A stretch of 64,000 bases of DNA from CAIVVT01 sp052145115 (GCA_052145115.1 JBKQPG010000015.1:62001-126000), one strand, 5' to 3'. Positions 34,657 to 44,238 are shown, counted from the stretch's first letter. The notes: generated from the sequence alone by a model not told the origin. Made by a program: numbers and translations.

Positions 34657-37212
34657 ATGTACACTGAGTGCTGCGTGGATTCCCGCATTCCCTGGAACGA
34701 TCTCAATCCCGAGCAGCGCCAGGCCGTCGAGGCCTGGGATGAGTGCCTGCTGGTCATGGCCCCCGTCGGCACCGGCAAGACCAGCGCCCTCGCCTGGCGC
34801 GCCGCCAACGCCATCCTCCACTCCGTCGATCCGCGCTCCGTCCTGTGCTTATCTTTCACCAATAAGGCCGCCCGCCAGATGCGCGCCCGCGCCATCGAGG
34901 TCCTCGGCGCCGATGCCGACCGCATCACCTCCCGCACCTTCCACTCCCTCTGCGCGCTCATCCTCCGCGCCGACGCCTCCGCCCTCGGCCTCGACGCCGA
35001 CTTCCTCATCTTCGACGAGGAGGACGCGAGTTCCCTCGCCTTCACCGTCGCCTCGCGCATGGGCCTCGCCGCCGACCGCCGCGAACGCCTCGCGTTCTTT
35101 CTCTCGGGCGCCCTCGAGGAAGTCCGACTCGCGCCCTTCTCCAGCCGTCCCCCGCGCGACCCCGAGGACCATTTCGCCGACATATGCACCCGCAACGCGC
35201 CCCCCGGTCTCCGCGTCCCGCCCTCCTTCCGCTTCGCCCAATTCCACGCCGACTACGTCCACGCCCTGCGTGAGAACCACGCCCTCGACTTCGCCGACCT
35301 CGTCATCGGCGTCAACCGTCTCTTCCAATCCCACCAGCCCTCCCTGCGCCGCTGGCAGGAGCGCTTCTCCTGGATCCAGGTCGACGAGGTCCAGGACACC
35401 AACCCCAGCGAGTACCGCATCCTCGCCGCCCTGGCCCGTCCCCACCGCCGCCTCTCCTTCTTCGGCGACATCGATCAGACCATCTACGAATGGCGCGGCT
35501 CCTCGCCCGCCGAAATCCTCACCGCCTACCGCCGCGACTTCGCGCCGGTGCGCGAAATCCAGTTCAATCAGAATTACCGTTCCACGCGCGCCATCCTGCG
35601 CGCCTGCGCCACCGTCATCCGCGCCCTGGAGGGAGCCGTGACTGAAGAGATCCTCCCCAACTCCGCCTCCGAGGGCCCGCCCGTCGTCCTCCAGGCCTGC
35701 GCCACGCCCAAGGACGAGGCCGCCTGGATCGCCTCAACCCTCAAGGATCTCCGCAGCCGCGAAAACCTCCGCTGGTCCGACTGCGCCGTCCTCGTCCGCA
35801 CCAACTTCAACGCCCGCGACCTCTCGCAGCACCTCCAGCGCCTCCAGATCCCCCACCTGCCCGTCGAGAACGTCAAGTTCTTCGAGCGCGCCGAGATCAA
35901 GGACGCCCTCGCCCACCTGCGCCTGCTCCTCAACCCCAACGACTCCCAGAGCATCCTCCGCTTCCTCGAACATCCGCCCAAGGGCGTCGGCGAGGCCACC
36001 CTCCACGCCCTGCGCGCCGCGCCGCGCGACGCCGGCCTCAATCTCGGCGACATGCTCTCGCCCGTCACCTTCGAAGCCGGCGAGCCCTTTGCCCCGCTGC
36101 TCGACGCCTGGCGCGCCGGCCGCGTCACCGTCTTCGACTTCGAAACCACCGGCCTCGACCCTTCCACCGACGAGATCTGCGAAATCGCCGCCCTCCGCCC
36201 CGCCCCGCCCGGTTCGGACCGAGCTCCGCAGCGCTTCCACCGCTACATCCGCACTGAGCGCCCGGTCGGCGACTCCCAGGCCATCCACGGCTACTCCGAC
36301 GAGTTCCTTGCCGCCAACGGTTTACCCGCCGCGGATGTGCTCCGCGAATTCCTCGACTTCGCCGGCGACACCGTCCTCGCCGGCCACAACATCAATGGCT
36401 TCGACGTCTACTTCCTCCGCGCCGCCCTCTCGCGCCTCGGCCTCGAGACCTCGCCGCGCTGCTTCGACACCCTCGACATCACCCGCCGCCTCTTCCGCAC
36501 CCTCAAGCGCTACAACCTCTCCGCCCTCAGCAAGGAGTTCGACCTAAAGTTGGAACGCGCCCACGAGGCCCACTCCGACGTCGAAGCCACCGCCGCCCTG
36601 CTCGACGTCCTCTGCCGAAAATTGGAAGAGACTTCGCCCGTCCGCCGCGAAGCCGTCCGCAACGCCGCCGCCCGCTTCCAGCCCCTCGCTGTGAAGGTCG
36701 AGCGCTGGCGCCAGCGCATGTCCGTCGAGCGTCCGCCCGAGCTACTGGAACGTATCCTCGACGAATCCGGCCTCGCCGCCCACTACCAGCAGGACCGCAA
36801 CGAGGCCCCGCGCGTGGAAAACCTGAAACAGCTCGTCGCCTTTTGCCAGCAGTTCGATGACCCGCTGCTCCCGCCCGAAATGGCCTGCCGCGAGGTCGTC
36901 GAAAACGTCACCCTCGCCACCGAGCCCGACCGCCAGGCCTCCGCCGAGGACAAGCTCGCCATCCTCACCGTCCACAACGCCAAGGGACTCGAGTTCCCCG
37001 TCGTCTTCGTCGCCATGGCCATCGACGACAACTTCCCCTCCGCCCGCTCCAAGCGCGAAGGCCGCCTCAGCGAGGAACACCGCCTCTTCTACGTCGCCGT
37101 CAGCCGCGCCCGCCGCCGCCTCTATATCTCCTGGTTCGAAAAGGACTCCCGCGGCAACCGCACCACCCCCAGCCGCTACATCGCCTACGTCAGCCGCTCA
37201 CTCGAACCCTAG
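34657..37212 (+). CDS. UvrD/PcrA-type helicase with embedded DEDDh 3'-5' exonuclease domain
   Basis: The 851-residue protein is an SF1A helicase: a Q-motif (LNPEQRQAVEA), Walker A APVGTGKT (35-42), Walker B VDEVQDT (242-248), GDIDQTIYEWRG, NYRST, and a C-terminal block with LTVHNAKGLEFPVVFV (from about 770) and RLFYVAVSRAR. Between the 2B-type segment (RFLEHPPKGVGEATL) and that block lies a DnaQ-like exonuclease (about 490-660). Its ligands are visible: Asp494 and Glu496 (DFETTGLD), Asp583 (HNINGFD), and His636 or His639 with Asp641 (HEAHSD). Both activities look intact. The start is uncertain: ATG 34657 or GTG 34675, neither with a strong site. It could unwind and trim DNA ends in one polypeptide. 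Confidence 0.88.
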   Translation: MYTECCVDSRIPWNDLNPEQRQAVEAWDECLLVMAPVGTGKTSALAWRAANAILHSVDPRSVLCLSFTNKAARQMRARAIEVLGADADRITSRTFHSLCALILRADASALGLDADFLIFDEEDASSLAFTVASRMGLAADRRERLAFFLSGALEEVRLAPFSSRPPRDPEDHFADICTRNAPPGLRVPPSFRFAQFHADYVHALRENHALDFADLVIGVNRLFQSHQPSLRRWQERFSWIQVDEVQDTNPSEYRILAALARPHRRLSFFGDIDQTIYEWRGSSPAEILTAYRRDFAPVREIQFNQNYRSTRAILRACATVIRALEGAVTEEILPNSASEGPPVVLQACATPKDEAAWIASTLKDLRSRENLRWSDCAVLVRTNFNARDLSQHLQRLQIPHLPVENVKFFERAEIKDALAHLRLLLNPNDSQSILRFLEHPPKGVGEATLHALRAAPRDAGLNLGDMLSPVTFEAGEPFAPLLDAWRAGRVTVFDFETTGLDPSTDEICEIAALRPAPPGSDRAPQRFHRYIRTERPVGDSQAIHGYSDEFLAANGLPAADVLREFLDFAGDTVLAGHNINGFDVYFLRAALSRLGLETSPRCFDTLDITRRLFRTLKRYNLSALSKEFDLKLERAHEAHSDVEATAALLDVLCRKLEETSPVRREAVRNAAARFQPLAVKVERWRQRMSVERPPELLERILDESGLAAHYQQDRNEAPRVENLKQLVAFCQQFDDPLLPPEMACREVVENVTLATEPDRQASAEDKLAILTVHNAKGLEFPVVFVAMAIDDNFPSARSKREGRLSEEHRLFYVAVSRARRRLYISWFEKDSRGNRTTPSRYIAYVSRSLEP

Positions 37213-37366
37213 AATTGGTCCGCAATTGGGAACACTCGGGCTCCCATCACCTGCTACCAGTCGGAAACTCGTCCACGATGTGCCGGTATTGACAGACCCT
37301 CGTGCCGACGCCTGGCCGGGACGACTCCCGGCTAAGCAAGCGCGGAAGCAGGCAGCGCGCACCCGG

Positions 37367-38008
37367 CTATTTCTGCCTCGGCTGCCCCACCATCGGCACG
37401 AACATCACCCCGTACTCGTTGTGCCGGTGGATCTTCCCCGCCGCGTCCTTGTCGATGACCACCAGTTCCTGCCACTCCTCACCCACCGGCGCCACCAGCC
37501 GCCCGCCCGGCCGCAACTGCTCCATCAGCGCCGGCGGCACATCCGGCGGCGCCGCGGTCAGGATGATCCGCTCGAACGGCGCCTGCTCCGGCCATCCCAA
37601 CCATCCATTCCCGCAACGCACCGTCACGTTGTGATATCCCAGCCGCGGCAGCAGCTCGCCCGCCGCCCTGGCCAGCGGCTCCACGATCTCGATGCTGTAC
37701 ACCTGCCGCGCCAGTTGCGACAGGATCGCCGCCTGATAGCCCGACCCCGTGCCGATCTCCAGCACCTGGTCCCCCGGCTGCGGGTCCAGCAGTTCGGTCA
37801 TCGAACCGACGATGTAAGGCTGCGAGATCGTCTGCCCATGCCCGATCGCCAGCGGGCAATCCATGTAGGCGTAATTGCGCTGCGACTCCGGCACGAACAG
37901 GTGCCGCGGCGTCTCCCGCATCGCCTTCAGCACCCCCGCGTGCCGCACCCCCCGCGCCTCGATCTGATCGCGCACCATTCGGTTCCGCGCGGCGGCCGGA
38001 TCTTCCAT
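37367..38008 (-). CDS. pcm: Protein-L-isoaspartate O-methyltransferase
   Basis: Methylates isoaspartyl residues using S-adenosylmethionine so that damaged proteins can be repaired. The 213-residue form has RMVRDQIEARGVRHAGVLKA, then ETPRHLFVP, IGHGQTISQPYIV (substrate loop), the SAM-binding VLEIGTGSGYQAAIL, and PPALMEQLRPGGRLVAPVG. I use the ATG at 38008, which gives the usual family length and has GGGAGCGAGG upstream. The frame stays open to 38152 and would add a hydrophobic stretch (VWLYSAGLLAGW) that could be a signal or membrane anchor; if used, the enzyme would be exported. Confidence 0.92.
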   Translation of the reverse strand: MEDPAAARNRMVRDQIEARGVRHAGVLKAMRETPRHLFVPESQRNYAYMDCPLAIGHGQTISQPYIVGSMTELLDPQPGDQVLEIGTGSGYQAAILSQLARQVYSIEIVEPLARAAGELLPRLGYHNVTVRCGNGWLGWPEQAPFERIILTAAPPDVPPALMEQLRPGGRLVAPVGEEWQELVVIDKDAAGKIHRHNEYGVMFVPMVGQPRQK

Positions 38009-38180
38009 GGCAAGCCTCGCTCCCGTCGCTTCGCCCCTCGCGAGTTGGGACACAAACCGCCAGCCCGCCAGGAGTCCCGCAGAGTAGAGCCACACGCTGA
38101 GCCGTCGCGTCACAATGTACGCCGCTCCGCACCTAGCATATTCCCGTTTCACCCGCGCGTCGCGGCGCGGCCCGCCGGAG

Positions 38181-39884
38181 CTACTGCAGCCGGTCGGCGA
38201 ACTCCTCCGGCCACGGCGTCAGCTTGAGGTCCACCGTCTGCGACTCGCCGGGCGTGAGCTTCACCTTCACGCCCTTGCTCTCGACCACGCGCAGGAAGTC
38301 CGGGTCGTCGAACGACGAGTTGTCCGCTTCGGCGAACGCGAATGCCAGGTACTCGCCCGGCCGCACGCTCTTGGAGCTGAAGTGGTAGTCCAGGTCCACC
38401 GTCGAATAGTCGATGAACCCCGCCCGCCGCAGCCGCTCGTCGGTCGGGATCAACACGATCCGCGGTTGCTTGGCCGGGTCGCGCTTCTCCTCCGGAACGT
38501 CGAGTGCTCCGCTCACGCTCGCCGTGTCGGTTCTAAGGATGACCTTGATCCCCGCCGCCAGCGCCGCGGCGTCCACTTCCTTCCCCAGCACGTCCTCCTC
38601 GCCCACCAGGATCGACTTCACGTACCTCTCTTCGCCGCCGCATTGCGCGTGTACCACGACCCTGCCCGGCATCAGCCCCTCCAGCTTGAACGTCCCGTCC
38701 TTCTTCACCTGCCCGTAGCCGCCACTGAACTGTCCCGAACCCGCCCCCTCAGTGGTGACCCAGCACTGCGTGAACTCGACCTCCGTCTTTCCGCCCCCCG
38801 CCGGCGGCCCTTCCACCGTGACCGTCCCGCTCGCCTCCAGCGGCGGCTGCGACTGCACCGTGAGGTTCTCGATGTCGCTGTCTCCCACCTGGATCGTCTG
38901 CGCGCCCTGTATTCCGCCGGACGATTCGTCCATTCGCGTGGCGATCACGTTGTAGCTGCCCGGCCGCACGTTGTCGGCCTTGAACCCGCCCTTGGCATCC
39001 ACCGGCGCCATCGACCGGCCCATCACTGACTGCGCGTCGGTCGGGAGCAACCCCACCAACGCGTTCTTCGCCGGAGACCCGTCGGCCTCCAGCAGCTTCC
39101 CGCTCACCCGCACCACCTTCTCCCGCCGCATCGTGATGTCCTGCCCCGGCACCTCCAGCCCCGCGGCCACGTGGACCTGCGTTGCCTGCGCGGAATCCGA
39201 GGCATTTGGATAGAACGTCGGCACATACGCCATCCGCACGCCGCCCGCTTCCACCAGCGCCGCCGGGCCGCGGTACCAGTTGGCCTGGATGAAATACGTC
39301 CCCGGCGGCACGTTCGAAACGCGGTACTCGCCGCGGTCGTTGGTGGTCCCACGGCCTCGCGCCGTCAGCGTCTTCACGCCCCGCGAGTACGACCAGCGCA
39401 TCAGCATCACCATCGCCCCCTGCACCGGCTCGCCCTCATCGTCAAGGACGCGCCCGGCGACAATAGCCATCGGCGTGAGATAACACTTCAGCCCGCCGTG
39501 CGTCTCGCCGGCCTTCACCGTGACCGTCTGCGTCGCCGGCGCTGACATCGATCCGAACATGCCCCCGCCGCTCCCCAGGAACCCCGCCTTGCGGTAGTCG
39601 ATCCGGTATTCGCCCGCCTCGACCTTCTCGATCTTGAACTTGCCCTCCGCGTCGGTCGTCGCCGAGTACGCCGCCTGCATCATGCCCGCGCTGCCCTTGC
39701 CGGTGCGGAACATCTGCACGTCCACTCGCTTCACGGCTTCCTTCGTCACCAGGTTGAAGACCTGGCCCTCCACGGTCGCCAGCTTCGTCGCATCCGTTGC
39801 AGCCGCCTGTTGCGTCCCCGGAGATGCTACTTGCGCGCACAGTAGACCGCTCATCAGGGAAGGAATGAGAGCTAGTTTCGACAT
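38181..39884 (-). CDS. Exported protein with carboxypeptidase-regulatory-like repeats
   Basis: The 567-residue protein has a signal peptide (to about LLCAQ) and at least three beta-sandwich units of the carboxypeptidase-regulatory-like type: VEGQVFNLVTKEAVKRVDVQ, VAGRVLDDEGEPVQGAMVML and VSGKLLEADGSPAKNALVGL, each followed by the turn typical of these units (for example TTDAEGKFKIEKVEAGEYRI). Such Ig-like repeats are a hallmark of acidobacterial secreted and outer-membrane proteins. No enzymatic domain is seen. Role may be binding or structural. It is transcribed alone. Confidence 0.82.
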   Translation of the reverse strand: MSKLALIPSLMSGLLCAQVASPGTQQAAATDATKLATVEGQVFNLVTKEAVKRVDVQMFRTGKGSAGMMQAAYSATTDAEGKFKIEKVEAGEYRIDYRKAGFLGSGGGMFGSMSAPATQTVTVKAGETHGGLKCYLTPMAIVAGRVLDDEGEPVQGAMVMLMRWSYSRGVKTLTARGRGTTNDRGEYRVSNVPPGTYFIQANWYRGPAALVEAGGVRMAYVPTFYPNASDSAQATQVHVAAGLEVPGQDITMRREKVVRVSGKLLEADGSPAKNALVGLLPTDAQSVMGRSMAPVDAKGGFKADNVRPGSYNVIATRMDESSGGIQGAQTIQVGDSDIENLTVQSQPPLEASGTVTVEGPPAGGGKTEVEFTQCWVTTEGAGSGQFSGGYGQVKKDGTFKLEGLMPGRVVVHAQCGGEERYVKSILVGEEDVLGKEVDAAALAAGIKVILRTDTASVSGALDVPEEKRDPAKQPRIVLIPTDERLRRAGFIDYSTVDLDYHFSSKSVRPGEYLAFAFAEADNSSFDDPDFLRVVESKGVKVKLTPGESQTVDLKLTPWPEEFADRLQ

Positions 39885-40022
39885 AGACTACCTCTGCGTT
39901 CAGGTGTGGGTCGATGCGCCGCCATGGCGGTTGCGCCCGGGTGCATCCCGCCCCTATGATAATCCCGTTTCGCCGCCGTGGCGCGCCGCTTGTGGCGCCC
40001 TTTTCGACGTCCGCCCTGCGTC

Positions 40023-40376
40023 TCAGCCCTCGATATCCGCCAGCCGCGTCAGCAGCATCTCGGAGCCGATGAAGATGGCGTCCCGGACCTTGGCCGCCGT
40101 CTGGGCCTGATCCTCGGCCGTGCCGTCGACGAACACCAGCGGCACGCGCCGCGTGGCGCGGTATTTGCGCAGCGCCGCAGCGCACTCGCGCGAATGCGAC
40201 GGCCGCCGCTGGAGGTCCAGCACCACCATCGCCGGCTGCAGGTCCAGCACCCGCCGCACCCCACGCGCCCCGTCCTCGCACTCCAGCTCCACGCTCCACC
40301 CGGCCGCGCTCAGTGCTGCGGCGCGCTCCCCCGCCGAGCGCGCGTTCCACTCGAACAGAAACAGCCTGCGTTCCAT
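40023..40376 (-). CDS. Receiver-like stand-alone domain, partly degenerate
   Basis: The 117-residue protein has the length and alternating strand-helix pattern of a response-regulator receiver domain: LFLFEWNA, VELECEDGARGVRRVL, MVVLDLQR with Asp54 at the phosphorylation position, then VPLVFVDGTAE. The acidic pair normally found after strand 1 is reduced to Glu9, and the conserved Lys after strand 5 is not clear, so phosphorylation is uncertain. The start has GGGAGGATG upstream. No kinase or output domain is adjacent. Confidence 0.65.
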   Translation of the reverse strand: MERRLFLFEWNARSAGERAAALSAAGWSVELECEDGARGVRRVLDLQPAMVVLDLQRRPSHSRECAAALRKYRATRRVPLVFVDGTAEDQAQTAAKVRDAIFIGSEMLLTRLADIEG

Positions 40377-40501
40377 CGGCGCATCCTCCCTTCGGCAAGC
40401 TTGCCTGGCCCTCTCACGAATCTCGCACACCGCCCGCGCGGCGCGCCCCCCGTTGCGGTGGTACGGCTCACGGTGATAGCTTGACCCCGGGAGAGACCTC
40501 A

Positions 40502-41428
40502 ATGTCCATGACCCGCCGACAATGGATGACGCTCGCCGCCGCTGCGCCCCTGGCCGCAGGCGAATCGATGCAAGCCGCGGCCAAGCCCAAGGACAAGGGC
40601 AAGCCCTACGCTCCTCGCCTGGCCTGCTCGTGCTACGTCTTCGAGCAGGATTACGGCAAGCGCAATCAGAAGACGATCGATCACGTCGACGACATCTTCG
40701 ACACCTGCACCCAGGCCGGCTACCACGCCCTCGAGCTCATGTCCGGCTATTTCCCTCCCGACACATCCGATCGCACCCTGGCCCTGCTGGTCCAGCACAA
40801 CCTGATCATGCCCATCGTCTACATCAGCGGCCCGATGCACGACGGCCGCGCCCAGGCCACCATCGACGCCGCCCTGGCCCTGGCCGGGCGCGTCAAGCCC
40901 CACAAGCACGTCGAGGCGATGAGCTTCAACTGCGACCCCAAGCCCGACCACGCCGCCAAGACCGATGCCGAGCTGCAGGCGGAGGCCCAGGCCATCGAGC
41001 GCCTCGGCGCCGCCCTGAAGGCCGAGGGTCTGCGCCTGCTGGTCCACCAGCACGCCCCCGAAATGGCCGACCACTCGCGCGAGTGGCGCTACTTCGTGAA
41101 TCACACAACGGCCGAGAACGTCGGCCTGTGCCTCGACACCCACTGGGTCTTCCGCGGCGGCGACGACGTCATGACGATCCTGCGCGAGGCCGGTCCGCGC
41201 CTGGGCGACATGCACCTGCGCAACTCCAGCTCCGGCGTGTGGCTGGAGGACCTTGCCGACGGCGACGTCGACTACTACGCCGTGGCCGGGGAACTGCGCA
41301 AGCTGAACTACCGCGGCTGGCTCAGCGTCGAGCTGGCCTGGGATCCCGCCACCCAGATCACGCGCCCCCTGGTCGACGACCTGCGCCTCAGCCGCCAATA
41401 CGCGCAACGCCTCTTCGGCGTGAAGTAG
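40502..41428 (+). CDS. Exported sugar phosphate isomerase/epimerase-like TIM-barrel protein
   Basis: The 308-residue protein has a Tat-type signal (MTRRQWMTLAAAAPLAAG) and an AP-endonuclease-2/xylose-isomerase-like TIM barrel. Likely metal ligands are seen at the strand ends: ALELMSG (Glu), LLVHQHAPEM (His), LCLDTHW (Asp, His), GDMHLRN (Asp, His) and LSVELAW (Glu). Enzymes of this superfamily isomerise or epimerise sugars; the substrate is unknown. The ATG at 40502 follows GGGAGAG; the frame is open upstream but overlaps the divergent receiver-like gene. Exported members next to polysaccharide-use genes are common in Acidobacteria and Planctomycetes. Confidence 0.85.
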   Translation: MSMTRRQWMTLAAAAPLAAGESMQAAAKPKDKGKPYAPRLACSCYVFEQDYGKRNQKTIDHVDDIFDTCTQAGYHALELMSGYFPPDTSDRTLALLVQHNLIMPIVYISGPMHDGRAQATIDAALALAGRVKPHKHVEAMSFNCDPKPDHAAKTDAELQAEAQAIERLGAALKAEGLRLLVHQHAPEMADHSREWRYFVNHTTAENVGLCLDTHWVFRGGDDVMTILREAGPRLGDMHLRNSSSGVWLEDLADGDVDYYAVAGELRKLNYRGWLSVELAWDPATQITRPLVDDLRLSRQYAQRLFGVK

Positions 41429-41479
41429 TTTCGCGCCCACCGTCAACTGAAAGCCGGCCACGACTGCGCGTCCATGGCC

Positions 41480-42502
41480 CTACTGCGAGAGGGTGAAGTT
41501 TACTGGGATTGATGTTTCCACGCGAATCGGCGTCTGCCCACACGCGGCCGGCTTGTAACGCCAATGACTGATCGCTCCAGCCGCGGCTGCGTCCAGGTCC
41601 GGTGCCGCCCGCTGACTGATTGCCACGTGCGAGAGTGTTCCATCCGATTCGATCACTGCGTAAAACACCACTCTTCCCTGCTCGTGCTTGGCCTTCGCAC
41701 TGTCCGGATACTTCGGCGGCATCTTCCCGATCGGCTCGGCCGGCCGCATATCTTCGCATTGCGGCCAGAGTTCCGCGTTCGTCGGGACAGTGAACGCTGC
41801 GGGATTGCTTTCGGTGCTCCTCGCAATCTCCAGGACCTTCACAGAGGCCACGATCTTCCTGTCCCGCGAAGCTCGGATTTCATAGGGAATGAGCTTGCCC
41901 TCCACGGTCTTGAATGCGCCGTATTCGACCCGGTCGGTTCCCAACGGGTTAGCGCCCCCGCCGCTCGGATATTCGATGCTGACCAAAGCGCCGCTAGCAT
42001 CGTCGAAGCAGAACGTCCGGTCCGGGTTTGCCTTCCACTTCACCTCTGTGCACTGCTGCCGGACTCCGCCCTTCTCCCGACGTCTCACCTTTCCGAGGGT
42101 TTGCTTTGATCCGACGCTGAGCGCCTCCTTCAAGTGCAATATCGTACTTAACAGGAAGATGGCCTCTGGCCGGTAGCTCAGTCCACTCTTCTGCCAATAT
42201 CCTTTCGCGACGCCCACGCGAAGCTGCTCATAACCTCGAAATCGAATCACTTCCCTCCATTGAGACGGCGAGACCCAATCGAAGGTGTAATCTCCACTCG
42301 CCAAAGCGCCCCTGGCATCGAGAACCTGAACTTCCGCCCGCATTGACATGGGCGGCGTCCCTTCGGTCCAGATCTCCTCCTGCTGGCGCGCCCGGGAAAG
42401 CAGCGCTTCGGGACTCGCCGCCTCATCATTAGCCGCGCACCAGGCAGCATTTCCCACGACCATGCAAGCGAGAGTCAAAACGGTGCTCTTGTTGCGATTC
42501 AT
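41480..42502 (-). CDS. Exported protein with C-terminal TonB-like domain
   Basis: The 340-residue protein has a signal peptide (NRNKSTVLTLACMVVGNAAW), a beta-rich middle domain (about residues 45-235) and a TonB C-terminal domain (about 250-340) with PPKYPDSAKAKHEQGRVVFY, then VIESDGTL and AISHWRYKPA. TonB C-terminal domains normally touch outer-membrane receptors, but a proline-rich periplasm-spanning linker and an N-terminal anchor are missing, so this is probably not a classical TonB. The start at 42502 is chosen over 42514 because AGGGCG lies just before it. Codon use and GC are lower than in neighbouring genes. Confidence 0.8.
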   Translation of the reverse strand: MNRNKSTVLTLACMVVGNAAWCAANDEAASPEALLSRARQQEEIWTEGTPPMSMRAEVQVLDARGALASGDYTFDWVSPSQWREVIRFRGYEQLRVGVAKGYWQKSGLSYRPEAIFLLSTILHLKEALSVGSKQTLGKVRRREKGGVRQQCTEVKWKANPDRTFCFDDASGALVSIEYPSGGGANPLGTDRVEYGAFKTVEGKLIPYEIRASRDRKIVASVKVLEIARSTESNPAAFTVPTNAELWPQCEDMRPAEPIGKMPPKYPDSAKAKHEQGRVVFYAVIESDGTLSHVAISQRAAPDLDAAAAGAISHWRYKPAACGQTPIRVETSIPVNFTLSQ

Positions 42503-42593
42503 ATCGCCCTGCATTGTATCGCTGTCTTGCGTGAATCAGCGTAACGCCCGATTAACGCCAACTGGGAACTGGCTCACCACACCAAACCCGCGC

Positions 42594-43925
42594 TCATGCC
42601 CCCGCCTGACCGGACGCTGGGAACCGAGCTTTGAGCCACTCCACCGCCTCCTCGCGCTTGCGCAGCCGACCCTCGAGTTGTTCCTCTTCGAGCGCCTTCA
42701 GCATCTCGCCCAGCGCCGGACCCTCGGCATGGCCCAGCGCCATCAGGTCGTGTCCATTCAACAGCGGCTGCGGGTGGATGTCGGCCTCCGTCAGCGCCGC
42801 CCGCCGCCGCCGCACGGCTTCGAGAGTCTCCAGGTCCATCCGCGAACCGCGCCGGTCGGCCTCGTGCAGCTGGAGCAATTCGTCGAAGCGCGGCAGCCGC
42901 AGGAAGCGCCGGAACGCCGCCTCGCCCATTTGGGGCGCGTCCTGGAAGCGCATGTGCGCCGCCACGTGCGACGCCACGGCCTCGATCAGTTCGTTCGACG
43001 CCCGCAGCCGCGTCAGGATCGCCCGCGCCATCCGCGCCCCCAACTCACCGTGGCCGTGGAAGCGGATGCGGTCCGTGACACGCATCGTGGCCGGCTTGCC
43101 GACGTCGTGCAGCAGTGCCGCCCAGCCCAGTTCCGGCGTGCACGGCCCCACCGCATCCAGCACCAGTAGCGTGTGGATCCAGACGTCGCCTTCGGGATGG
43201 TAATCGGGCGGCTGGGGGACGCCTCTCAGGCGCTCAACTTCGGGCAGGACCTGGTGCAACAAGCCCGTCGAATCCAGCAGTTCGATGCCCCGCCGCGCGC
43301 CGCCTTCGGTCAGGATGCGCGTCAGCTCATCGCGCACCCGCTCGGCCGCAATGCGGTCGATGGCAGGCGCCATCTCGCGCATCGCGGCCAGCGTGCCGGC
43401 CTCGATCTCGAAGCCCAGCCGGGCCGCGAATCGCACCGCCCGGAGCAGCCGCAAATGGTCCTCCGCGAAGCGTTGTCGGGGATCGCCGATGGCGCGGATC
43501 AGGCCCGCGTCCAGGTCCGCCCGCCCGCCGATGTAATCCACGATCTCGCCGCTGAACGGGTCCTCCAGCAGGGCGTTGATGGTGAAGTCGCGCCGCAGCA
43601 CGTCCTGGCGCGGATCCGTCTCAAAGGAAACGGCTTCCGGCCGCCGCCCGTCGCCATAGGAATGGTCGCTGCGGAACGTGGCAAGCTGCACTTCGGCCCA
43701 CTCGCGGCGCACCAGCACCACGCCGAAATGGGCGCCCACCTGGGGCGCGCCCGGGAACAGCTCCAGCAGCCGCGCCGGCGGCGCGTCGGTGCACAGGTCG
43801 ATGTCCGCGGTGGCGCGGCCCAGCAGCCGGTCGCGGACGTACCCGCCCACGAAGTAGACGCGGTGGCCGGCCGCGCGCAGCATCAGCGCGACTTCCTGGG
43901 CGAGCTGGAGCGGACCTGAAGCCAT
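42594..43925 (-). CDS. cca: CCA-adding enzyme / poly(A) polymerase family nucleotidyltransferase with HD domain
   Basis: Adds or repairs the CCA end of tRNAs. The 443-residue protein has the class II head: VGGYVRDRLLG, the metal-binding pair Asp41 and Asp43 (ADIDLCTD), RRDFTINALLED (RRD motif), then FAEDHLRLLRAVRFAARLGF. It continues with an HD phosphohydrolase domain (LLHDVGKPAT, residues 273-274) and a tail with MALGHAEGPALGEMLKALEE. Full-length for a bacterial CCA or tRNA nucleotidyltransferase with HD domain. Some species split CCA and A addition between two such proteins; only one is in this window. Confidence 0.9.
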   Translation of the reverse strand: MASGPLQLAQEVALMLRAAGHRVYFVGGYVRDRLLGRATADIDLCTDAPPARLLELFPGAPQVGAHFGVVLVRREWAEVQLATFRSDHSYGDGRRPEAVSFETDPRQDVLRRDFTINALLEDPFSGEIVDYIGGRADLDAGLIRAIGDPRQRFAEDHLRLLRAVRFAARLGFEIEAGTLAAMREMAPAIDRIAAERVRDELTRILTEGGARRGIELLDSTGLLHQVLPEVERLRGVPQPPDYHPEGDVWIHTLLVLDAVGPCTPELGWAALLHDVGKPATMRVTDRIRFHGHGELGARMARAILTRLRASNELIEAVASHVAAHMRFQDAPQMGEAAFRRFLRLPRFDELLQLHEADRRGSRMDLETLEAVRRRRAALTEADIHPQPLLNGHDLMALGHAEGPALGEMLKALEEEQLEGRLRKREEAVEWLKARFPASGQAGA

Positions 43926-43968
43926 CGCTTTGATCCTAGCAGGCTGCCCCGGCGTGGTCCGGCGCGGT

Positions 43969-44238
43969 CTATCCCTTTGCCTTCTTAGTAGTTGGAGGCT
44001 CTTCGGGCGGGGTTTCAGGAGCGATGGAGGAGATCACCGCCTTGAACAGATCGGCCTTCTTGAGGTCCTTCTTCGAAGGCGGGATCTCGCTGTGGCGGAA
44101 GCTGTGCTCGTTATAGCAACTGCGGCAGCGGAGTTTGGCCGGTTCGTGATCGACCATCGCCAGCAGCGAGTGGTTGGTCACGCGCTTGCACTTGATGCAG
44201 TAATCGTCGAGGTCGTCACCCAGCCGGTAATCAGCCAC
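43969..44238 (-). CDS. Small zinc-ribbon protein, unknown function
   Basis: An 89-residue protein with two cysteine pairs, CIKC and CRSC, about 25 residues apart, forming a zinc ribbon, followed by a Lys/Pro-rich tail. I set a GTG start at 44238 because GGAGGG lies 5 bases upstream and the conserved part (ADYRLGDDLDDYCIKC) begins there. An ATG further upstream (44295) has no site. No family name can be given; RNA- or DNA-binding is possible for such small ribbons. Confidence 0.7.
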   Translation of the reverse strand: MADYRLGDDLDDYCIKCKRVTNHSLLAMVDHEPAKLRCRSCYNEHSFRHSEIPPSKKDLKKADLFKAVISSIAPETPPEEPPTTKKAKG

